From contig OMWH01000007.1 of the NCBI GenBank assembly GCA_900314755.1, positions 1 to 64,000 on the forward strand: a DNA stretch of 64,000 nucleotides, written 5' to 3'. Both the position numbers and the translations under genes were made by a program. Positions 38,675 to 45,371 of this stretch are shown here, one piece after another. Source of the DNA: an uncultured Prevotellaceae bacterium (GTDB lineage: Bacteria > Bacteroidota > Bacteroidia > Bacteroidales > Bacteroidaceae). The notes under the pieces were generated by a model. It did no database searches. It was not told the origin of the DNA and was given only the letters and a program-made list of their open reading frames with translations. Each line of letters starts with the position of its first letter. The stretch's first letter is position 1.

Positions 38675-38711
38675 GGGAATTAAAAAAAAGCTTGCTTTTT
38701 TTTGTATTCCG
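38675..38711 (+). terminator. Hairpin between the two VapE-like gene promoters, possible attenuator
   Basis: Arms GGAAT...AAAAAAAAGC and GCTTTTTTTT...ATTCC can pair around a TTGC-type loop, ending in an AT-rich stretch. It lies downstream of P1 and covers the -33 box of P2. It could end P1 transcripts, but the stem is mostly A-T. Confidence 0.4.
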
Positions 38712-38731
38712 CTCATTTTTTCGTAACTTTG
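38701..38731 (+). promoter_or_regulatory. Downstream promoter of the VapE-like gene (P2)
   Basis: TTTG (38701-38704), a 19-base spacer and TAACTTTG (38724-38731). The resulting leader would be about 310 bases and would contain the 22-bp array. Confidence 0.65.
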
Positions 38732-38839
38732 CAACTGATATTTCAAATCATATTATAAACCTATTATTGATTATTCAATCATGGTAGAGAACAAATTTAT
38801 TTTCAACGAAAACACAGGTATCTTTCTTAGGGTACCAGT

Positions 38840-38994
38840 GGGGAAACCGACGAAACATTTTGGGGAAGCCAATGGTTTCCTTACGGGGAATGATGGATTC
38901 CCATGGTGGGAATGATGGATTCCCATGGTGGGAATGATGGATTCCCATGGTGGGAACGATGGATTCCCATGGTGGGAACTGCATGTCCCAATAG
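38840..38994. repeat. 22-bp array in the leader of the VapE-like gene
   Basis: Units begin at 38840, 38862 (23 bp), 38885, 38907, 38929, 38951 and 38973. The central four are nearly identical (GGGAATGATGGATTCCCATG plus GT or GG), each with a dyad GGGAAT/ATTCCC. The outer units are degenerate. Because 22 is not a multiple of three, no repeat peptide is encoded. Confidence 0.88.
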
Positions 38995-39046
38995 AGCGGA
39001 ACATCCAAAAGCCATAACTTTTCACTAACATAACATACTATAGATT

Positions 39047-40894
39047 ATGAAACTAACATGTATCAAAACTGACAAGAAGAACAAACAACACGTAAACCTG
39101 CTACCCTTTGAGAACTTCATGGAACAGGTACTGGAAGACAATTATTTCGAGGATGTGGACGCACTGCGTACCTTCGTGCGGCATGCGGAGTCGTGGAGCA
39201 TCTTTGAGAGGATGCACCGACTTGCCGTCGTCTACCCTTCGGCAGTGATGAAAACAAACCAGGAGGGTAACCTCGTCGCCCGGCAGTTTAACGGACTTTT
39301 CACCCTGTCTGTCTCACCTGTCAAGGACGAGGAGGAGGCGGAAGTGCTGAAACGGATGACCGCCATCCTGCCCTGCACGATGCTCTCCCTGCTGGGAAGT
39401 AGTGGCAGGAGTCTGAAAGTCATCGTGAGAGCATGCCGCCCAGACGGTTCACTGCCCCAGACGGAGGAGGAGATGGAGTCGTTCTGCAAACAGGCATACC
39501 CTATCCTCTGCGGACTCTACGAGCCGTTGGTGACGATGGCGCAGACAGCGGACGCTTTGCAAGTGGCACCTGCCGTCCGGGGGGAGGGGCTTCCGCTATG
39601 GATGACGGGGTTCCGTATGACGGTAGACCAGCACCCGTACTACCATGCCGAGGCAACCCCCTTGCACATCCCCGACGGCATCTCGATGCAGGAGAAAGGG
39701 AAGTTGACACCCGATGACACACAGGCGAATGCCTCAGAAGCAGTCATCCAGAACACGAAAGACCTTATTTCCTTGCTGGACCGCCGCTATGCCTTCCGCA
39801 TGAACATGGTGATGGGCTACGTGGAATACCGTCTGAAGGAGAAATGGCACTACGGCTGGCGACCAGTCGACGAGCGGGTGCAGAACGGACTCGCCATGGA
39901 GGCACGGCTGGCGGGACTGAACGTATGGGACAAAGATGTCAGCCGTTACTTGCATTCTAACCTGGTACGAGCCTATAACCCTGTGGAGGAGTACCTCTGG
40001 GGACTGTGTCGCAAATGGGACGGACACGACTATATCGCCGACCTCGCCAGACGGGTACCTACCAGGAATCCGCATTGGGAGGAGTGGTTCCGCATCTGGT
40101 TCCTGGGGATGGTGGCACAATGGCTGGGAAGAAGCCGCCGCTATGGCAACTCCATCGTGCCCCTGCTCATCTCCAAACAGGGCTATAACAAGTCGACATT
40201 CTGCAAATCGCTGATTCCCACGGACATGCAGTGGGGGTATAACGACAGCCTCGTGCTCTCGGAACGCAAGTCGGTATTACAGGCGATGAGCCAGTTCCTG
40301 CTCATCAACCTCGACGAGTTCAACCAGATATCACCCAAGGTGCAGGAGGGCTTCCTGAAGAATCTCGTGCAACTCGCCTCTGTGAAGGTAAAACGTCCCT
40401 ACGGCAAACATGTCGAGGAGTTTCCACGCCTCGCCTCCTTCATCGCCACGGCAAATGTGACGGACATCCTCTCCGATCCTTCCGGAAGCCGCCGCTTCAT
40501 CGGTATCGAGTTGACAGGACCTATCGACATGTCACAACCCATCAACTACGACCAGCTCTATGCGCAGGCTGTCGCACTGATAGAACAGAACGAGCCCTAT
40601 TGGCTGAATGACCAGCAGACCCAGGAGGTCATGGAGTCAAACCGCCAGTTCAGGCGCAGCACCCCCGAGGAGATGTTCTTCGAGGAGTGCTTTATGATAC
40701 CGGAGCATGAGGGAGAGGGACAGTATATGACCACTGCCGCCATCTTCGCTGCCGTCAAGAAGAAAGGCGGCTCCGCCATACGCACCGGTAACATCCGCAT
40801 CTTCGGACAATTCCTCTCCAATATCGAGAATATCAAGCGCAGACGTACCCATTTTGGGACGGAATATCTCGTAGTTCCACATAAAAAACGCTAA
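39047..40894 (+). CDS. VapE/VirE-type P-loop ATPase with BT4734-like N-terminal domain
   Basis: 615 aa. The N-terminal 230 residues resemble the BT4734-like domain found in front of VapE domains in Bacteroidota. The C-terminal half is a VapE (virulence-associated protein E) P-loop domain of superfamily-3 helicase type. Walker A is SKQGYNKSTF (Lys382), Walker B is LINLDEF (Asp423, Glu424), a sensor segment is FIATANVTD, and an arginine-finger-like GSRRF lies near residue 487. VapE-like proteins are associated with mobile elements and replication initiation. The gene is flanked by outward-facing 95-96 bp repeats and lies beside a tyrosine recombinase. It may act on those repeats, or simply be a resident ATPase. 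No transposase signature is visible. Confidence 0.8.
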   Translation: MKLTCIKTDKKNKQHVNLLPFENFMEQVLEDNYFEDVDALRTFVRHAESWSIFERMHRLAVVYPSAVMKTNQEGNLVARQFNGLFTLSVSPVKDEEEAEVLKRMTAILPCTMLSLLGSSGRSLKVIVRACRPDGSLPQTEEEMESFCKQAYPILCGLYEPLVTMAQTADALQVAPAVRGEGLPLWMTGFRMTVDQHPYYHAEATPLHIPDGISMQEKGKLTPDDTQANASEAVIQNTKDLISLLDRRYAFRMNMVMGYVEYRLKEKWHYGWRPVDERVQNGLAMEARLAGLNVWDKDVSRYLHSNLVRAYNPVEEYLWGLCRKWDGHDYIADLARRVPTRNPHWEEWFRIWFLGMVAQWLGRSRRYGNSIVPLLISKQGYNKSTFCKSLIPTDMQWGYNDSLVLSERKSVLQAMSQFLLINLDEFNQISPKVQEGFLKNLVQLASVKVKRPYGKHVEEFPRLASFIATANVTDILSDPSGSRRFIGIELTGPIDMSQPINYDQLYAQAVALIEQNEPYWLNDQQTQEVMESNRQFRRSTPEEMFFEECFMIPEHEGEGQYMTTAAIFAAVKKKGGSAIRTGNIRIFGQFLSNIENIKRRRTHFGTEYLVVPHKKR

Positions 40895-40897
40895 TCG

Positions 40898-40992
40898 TTG
40901 TCACCCTTGTTACCTCGTTGTTACCGCAACTACTTGTTTTCCAAGTAGTTTTGCAAGGCGGCAACGGTAACAAGGGTAAAAAACTTTATGTA
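40898..40992 (+). repeat. 95-bp foldable repeat element, copy C
   Basis: It starts three bases after the stop codon of the VapE-like gene. Copy C folds best of the three: CCCTTGTTACC pairs with GGTAACAAGGG, CCGC with GCGG, and AACTACTTG with CAAGTAGTT. The outer stem differs from copy B on both arms (TTGTTACC with GGTAACAA here), which looks like compensatory change. It may also act as a terminator for the upstream gene. Confidence 0.88.
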
Positions 40993-40996
40993 GGGA

Positions 40997-41959
40997 TTAT
41001 AGCATCAGGCGATCAAGCAGTTCTTTGTTCGCCATGTCAATACGGTTGTCGTCAATCTCACGGATATAAGTCAGTGTCGTATTGGGGGAGGTATGTCCCA
41101 AAGCCCTGGAGATCACCGAGAGGTCGACATTGGCATGATAGGCGATGCTCGCCCAGGAGTGTCGTGCGACGTATGATGTCAGTCGGCGACCTAATCCCAT
41201 CATCTCTCCCAGTTTCCTCAGATGCCGGTTATAGCGGGAGCGGACTGACTCATACTCCTTTTCCCTGGCATCCCTGTCCGAAGCAGTCAGTATAGGGAAG
41301 ACATAGATGCTGTCCTCTCTGCTGTAGCGGTCGATGATCTGTTGCATAAGAGGCTCTATCCTTACACGAACCCGCTGTCCAGTCTTATGCCGGTCATACA
41401 CGATATAACCGCCTTTGCACTGTTGTTTCTGCAAGAAAGCCACATCCACGAAGGGCATCCCCAAGGCATAGAAACAGAAGAGGAAAATGTCACGGGAGAA
41501 AGCCAGAGGGGAGGAGGGAGGCAGCAGGATATGGCGCAACCGGGCAATATCATCGATAGCGATAGAGCGTTTGTCGGTACGCATCTTTCCAGTATAGATA
41601 TTGTCAAACAAATCCTGATGACGGCAAGACGGCTGCATCTGATAGAGTAAGGAGCGGATGGAGCGCATATAGCATGAGATGGTGTTCGGTGAGACATGTC
41701 GCTCCATCAGCCACTGTTGGAAACCCTCCAGCAGATGGGCATCGACAGCACTTATCACCACTTCTGTTCCGGCATAACGACCGAAGACACGTAAGGCTGT
41801 CTGGTAATTATTAATGGTACTCTTTGCCCGCAACCCAGTCAGTGACTGTACCAATTGAGTTGCCGAAGGAAAAAACTGAGGGCTCACGCAGCCCTTTTTC
41901 TTGTTCTGCTTGTCATTGTCATACAAGCGAAACTTCAGACTAATAGAAAACTTAAACAT
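40997..41959 (-). CDS. Bacteroides-type tyrosine recombinase, candidate SusCD invertase
   Basis: 320 aa from MFKFSISLKF, the chosen start. An upstream in-frame ATG at 42007 would overlap the promoter. N-terminal SAM-like core-binding domain about 25-120, then the catalytic domain. Visible catalytic residues are the beta-strand Lys in RHKTGQ, Arg in SYVARHSW, His in LGHTSPNTT and Tyr in LTYIREI. At the first catalytic Arg the protein has YALGM, so Arg I is not obvious; IntDOT of CTnDOT is a known case lacking this Arg. The gene starts 55 bases from IR-R and reads into the putative invertible segment. The stop codon lies in the terminal repeat of the VapE element. Confidence 0.88.
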   Translation of the reverse strand: MFKFSISLKFRLYDNDKQNKKKGCVSPQFFPSATQLVQSLTGLRAKSTINNYQTALRVFGRYAGTEVVISAVDAHLLEGFQQWLMERHVSPNTISCYMRSIRSLLYQMQPSCRHQDLFDNIYTGKMRTDKRSIAIDDIARLRHILLPPSSPLAFSRDIFLFCFYALGMPFVDVAFLQKQQCKGGYIVYDRHKTGQRVRVRIEPLMQQIIDRYSREDSIYVFPILTASDRDAREKEYESVRSRYNRHLRKLGEMMGLGRRLTSYVARHSWASIAYHANVDLSVISRALGHTSPNTTLTYIREIDDNRIDMANKELLDRLML

Positions 41960-41994
41960 CTCTCTTGTTGTTTTAAATGAAACGATTAATAAGG

Positions 41995-42002
41995 CAAAAA
42001 TA
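41995..42002 (-). promoter_or_regulatory. Probable recombinase promoter overlapping IR-R
   Basis: TATTTTTG (42002-41995 on the minus strand), about 35 bases before the recombinase start. There is no TTG at the expected -33 position, which falls in IR-R. Recombinase bound at the repeat could therefore repress its own gene. Confidence 0.5.
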
Positions 42003-42013
42003 ATCAATTATCC

Positions 42014-42051
42014 ACCTCTTGCGGGGAGGTGTACATACATATACTACAAAA
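42014..42051 (+). repeat. Right inverted repeat of the putative SusCD switch (IR-R)
   Basis: Partner of 33305-33342 with one mismatch in 38. The dyad CACCTC/GAGGTG (42013-42018, 42026-42031) has a 7-base centre TTGCGGG. It lies 50 bases before the SusC2 start and next to the recombinase promoter. No Bacteroidota promoter lies between this repeat and SusC2. Confidence 0.9.
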
Positions 42052-42101
42052 ATGAGATAGAATAATCATTAAATAGTTTAAATAATAACAAGAGAGTGTT
42101 T

Positions 42102-45100
42102 ATGGAAAAAAGACTAACGATGTTTATGGCATGTCTGTTCCTCAGTACTGTCTTAGTACAGGGACAGAAGGCAGGTACGGTAACGGATGCCGATGGTCAC
42201 TTCACAATCAGTGTACCCTCGGGTAAGATGATTGTAGTGAGTTATATTGGTCTGGAAACCCAGACGGTGACTCCAAAGAATGGAATGACCATTACTTTGT
42301 ATCCCAGTGCAGCCCTTGAAGAGGTGGTTGTAACAGGTATGCAGAAAATGGACAAGCGTCTGTTCACTGGTGCCACATCAAAGGTGGATGCGGAGAAGGC
42401 GAAACTGGATGGTGTTGCCGATATATCCCGTTCACTGGAAGGACGTGTAGCAGGTGTATCAGTACAGAACGTCAGTGGTACTTTCGGTACTGCTCCCAAG
42501 ATCCGTGTACGTGGTGCCACGTCAATCTATGGTTCATCTAAACCTTTGTGGGTTGTTGACGGAGTTATCATGGAGGATGTGACAGAGGTTGATGCCGATG
42601 CGCTGTCGTCTGGTGATGCAGAGACACTGATCTCCAGTGCTATCGCAGGTTTGAACTCTGACGATATCGAGTCGTTCCAGATTCTGAAAGACGGTAGTGC
42701 GACCTCTATCTATGGTGCCCGTGCCATGGCTGGTGTGATTGTCGTTACTACTAAAAAAGGAAAGCAGGGACAGACCCGCATCAACTATACCGGTGAGTAT
42801 ACCATGCGTCTGAAGCCCAGTTATTCCAATTTCAATATCATGAACTCACAGGAGCAGATGGGCATCTATCAGGAACTGGAGAACAACGGTCTGATATCAT
42901 TTGGTCGTACCTATCGTGCCACAAGCAGTGGTGTCTATGGTAAGATGTATCACTTGCTGAATACTTATGATCCTACTACAGGTACCTACGCCTTGGCAAA
43001 TACCCCTGAGGCAAGAAATGCTTATTTGAGGGAAGCAGAGATGCGTAATACGGACTGGTTTGATGAGTTGTTCTCAACTGCCATCATGCACAACCATTCT
43101 ATCTCTATGTCAACGGGTACTGACAAGGCTCAGTACTATACTTCTTTCAGTTACATGAACGACCCAGGATGGACGGAGGCATCAAAGGTAGAGCGATTCA
43201 CAACCAATATCAACGCCAACTTCAATATCTCAAAGAAGGTGACTATCAACATGATTGGTAATGCCAGTTACCGTAAGCAAAAGGCTCCTGGCACGACAAG
43301 CCAAAGCAGCAATGCGGTAACAGGTGCCACCAGTCGTGACTTTGACATCAACCCATATAGTTACGCTTTGAACAGTTCACGTACACTGGACCCCAATGCA
43401 TTCTATATACGCAACTATGCGCCATTTAACATCCATAATGAGTTGGCAAACAACTATATGGATCTGGATGTAGTAGACATGAAAATTCAGGCTGAATTGA
43501 AATACAAGCCCATCCGACAGGTGGAGTTAGCCGCTCTGGCATCTTACAAATACTCTGGAACCACTCAGGCACACCAGATTCGGGAGAACTCTAATCAGGC
43601 GATGTCATTCCGTGCCATGGACGATGCCACCATGCGTGATGCCAACCCATGGTTATACACAGACCCTGATGATGCCAACTCATTACCTATCAGTGTGCTG
43701 CCAAATGGTGGTTTCTACAACGAGACAAAGTATAAGATGAACAACTGGAGTCTCCGACTGACAGGAAGTTATAACGATGCCTTCAATAATGACATGCACA
43801 TCGTGAACTTTTTCGGTGGTATGGAGATTAACAATACTGATCGTAGCCGCAGTAGGTTTGACGGTGTAGGTATGCAGTATGCCATGGGTTACCTTCCCAA
43901 CTATGACTATCGCTACTTCAAGCAATCCAGTGAGCAGAATGCCGATTACTATGAACTGAGCAACAGTTATGGTCGTGAGGTATCGTTCTTCGGAACTGCT
44001 ACCTATTCTTATAAAGGACGCTATATTGTTAACGGAACTGTTCGTTATGAAGGCTCTAACCGTTTGGGAAAAGCCACCAGTGCTCGTTGGTTGCCTACAT
44101 GGAACGTATCTGGAGCATGGAATGCCCATGAGGAGCCTTGGTTCCAAAAGACTTTCAAGAATGTGCTGACCCACGCCACACTGAAAGCCTCATACTCTCT
44201 GACTGGTGACAAACCTGCTACCAACAACGCACAGGTTATCATTCAGAGTTACAACCCTTGGCGTCCGTTTACCAATGTCAAGGAGTCTGGACTGAGAATC
44301 TATGATTTTGCCAACCCAGATTTGACCTATGAGAAGAAGCATGAGTTCAACCTGGGTATTGACCTCGGTTTCCTGAATAACCGTATCAATGTACAGTTCG
44401 ACTGGTACAAGCGTAATAACTATGACCTCATTGGTCCACGTGTACTCAACGGTACTACAGGTACGCTTCGTGATTATGCCAATGTTGCCTCAATGCGTTC
44501 TCATGGCGAAGAGTTGAGCATTTCTACCAAGAATATTCTTACAAAAGATTTCCAATGGAGCACAGACTTCATTTTCGCCCATGTGAAAACCAAGGTAACA
44601 GATTTGGAAACTCATACGCGAGTCATCAGTATGATTAGCAATTCAGGCTTCACCATGCCAGGATATCCTTATCGTTCACTTTTCTCTATGGATTTCAAGG
44701 GGCTGAACGAGAATGGTGTCCCCACCTTTATCAACACGAATGGTGACCTGACCACCAGCGACCTTGACTTCCAGTCTTATGATACCGACTATTTGATTTA
44801 TGAAGGTCCAACAGATCCGACCGTTACAGGTTCACTGGGTAACACTTTCAAGTATAAAGGTTTCACGCTGAATATCTTTGCGACCTATTCGTATGGTAAT
44901 GTGATTCGCCTTGACCCGTCGTTTGCCGCTTCTTACTCTGACTTAGACGCCATGCCGAAAGAGTTTAAGAACCGCTGGACGATGGCTGGTGATGAGAAAT
45001 TCACAGATATCCCAGCAATTGCCGATTTGCGTATGTTGCAAAACGACTCACGTCTGGCATATGCTTATAATGCCTACAATAAGTCTTCTGCTCGTGTGGC

Positions 45101-45332
45101 AAAGGGTGACTTCATCCGCATGAAGGAGATTTCGCTGAGTTATGACTTCCCCAAGAAGTGGATTGCCGCTCTGAGTCTGAACAGTCTCTCTCTGAAACTT
45201 CAGGCAACTAACCTCTTCCTGATTTACTCCGACAAGAAATTAAATGGTCAGGATCCTGAGTTCTTCAACACGGGTGGTGTTGCCGTGCCTATGCCTAAGC
45301 AGTTCACCTTCACCCTCCGCGTAGGACTTTAA
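42102..45332 (+). CDS. SusC-family TonB-dependent transporter, SusC2 (currently without promoter)
   Basis: 1076 aa from the ATG giving MEKRLTMFMACLFLS; an in-frame GTG at 42096 is less likely. It is a close paralogue of SusC1 through plug (LEEVVVTGMQKMDKRLFTGA) and barrel (ending FTFTLRVGL). After LFLS it continues directly with TVLVQGQKAG. The 26 residues LGMAFAQ to PIIGA present in SusC1 are missing in frame, removing the usual cleavage site and the start of the CarboxypepD_reg-like domain. Cleavage after VQG might still be possible. No promoter is seen upstream in this orientation, so the gene is predicted silent until the IR segment inverts. Confidence 0.9.
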   Translation: MEKRLTMFMACLFLSTVLVQGQKAGTVTDADGHFTISVPSGKMIVVSYIGLETQTVTPKNGMTITLYPSAALEEVVVTGMQKMDKRLFTGATSKVDAEKAKLDGVADISRSLEGRVAGVSVQNVSGTFGTAPKIRVRGATSIYGSSKPLWVVDGVIMEDVTEVDADALSSGDAETLISSAIAGLNSDDIESFQILKDGSATSIYGARAMAGVIVVTTKKGKQGQTRINYTGEYTMRLKPSYSNFNIMNSQEQMGIYQELENNGLISFGRTYRATSSGVYGKMYHLLNTYDPTTGTYALANTPEARNAYLREAEMRNTDWFDELFSTAIMHNHSISMSTGTDKAQYYTSFSYMNDPGWTEASKVERFTTNINANFNISKKVTINMIGNASYRKQKAPGTTSQSSNAVTGATSRDFDINPYSYALNSSRTLDPNAFYIRNYAPFNIHNELANNYMDLDVVDMKIQAELKYKPIRQVELAALASYKYSGTTQAHQIRENSNQAMSFRAMDDATMRDANPWLYTDPDDANSLPISVLPNGGFYNETKYKMNNWSLRLTGSYNDAFNNDMHIVNFFGGMEINNTDRSRSRFDGVGMQYAMGYLPNYDYRYFKQSSEQNADYYELSNSYGREVSFFGTATYSYKGRYIVNGTVRYEGSNRLGKATSARWLPTWNVSGAWNAHEEPWFQKTFKNVLTHATLKASYSLTGDKPATNNAQVIIQSYNPWRPFTNVKESGLRIYDFANPDLTYEKKHEFNLGIDLGFLNNRINVQFDWYKRNNYDLIGPRVLNGTTGTLRDYANVASMRSHGEELSISTKNILTKDFQWSTDFIFAHVKTKVTDLETHTRVISMISNSGFTMPGYPYRSLFSMDFKGLNENGVPTFINTNGDLTTSDLDFQSYDTDYLIYEGPTDPTVTGSLGNTFKYKGFTLNIFATYSYGNVIRLDPSFAASYSDLDAMPKEFKNRWTMAGDEKFTDIPAIADLRMLQNDSRLAYAYNAYNKSSARVAKGDFIRMKEISLSYDFPKKWIAALSLNSLSLKLQATNLFLIYSDKKLNGQDPEFFNTGGVAVPMPKQFTFTLRVGL

Positions 45333-45371
45333 TAGAATAAAGGTAAAACAAGATAAAAGTAAATAATGATT

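Larger units (their letters stand above)
38480..40998. mobile_element. Candidate VapE-carrying element with terminal inverted repeats
   Basis: The ends form a perfect 28-bp inverted repeat: 38480-38507 (AATCCCTACATAAAGTTTTT onward) and 40971-40998 (its complement). Each end extends inward as the 95-96 bp foldable element (copies B and C). The only gene inside is the VapE-like ATPase, with its promoters and a 22-bp array in the leader. The right end overlaps the stop codon of the tyrosine recombinase. No target-site duplication was found, and mobility is an inference from the architecture. Confidence 0.55.

Noticed and set aside
1187..38994. The 22-bp arrays as CRISPR
   Set aside because: There are no unique spacers, units are contiguous, and no cas genes are in the window.
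38903..39028. A 41-codon plus-strand ORF across the 22-bp array, just before the VapE-like gene
   Set aside because: It is a by-product of repeats whose 22-bp period cycles through all frames. It has no clear start signal and the peptide shows no structure.
38771..39031. Two minus-strand ORFs of 77 and 86 codons with HHGNPSFPPWES-type repeats
   Set aside because: They are translations of the same DNA repeats in two frames, with no promoter and no conserved domain.
38470..41005. Target-site duplication around the VapE element
   Set aside because: The bases outside the 28-bp ends (GCGAAAG on the left, ATAGCATC on the right) do not form a convincing direct repeat.
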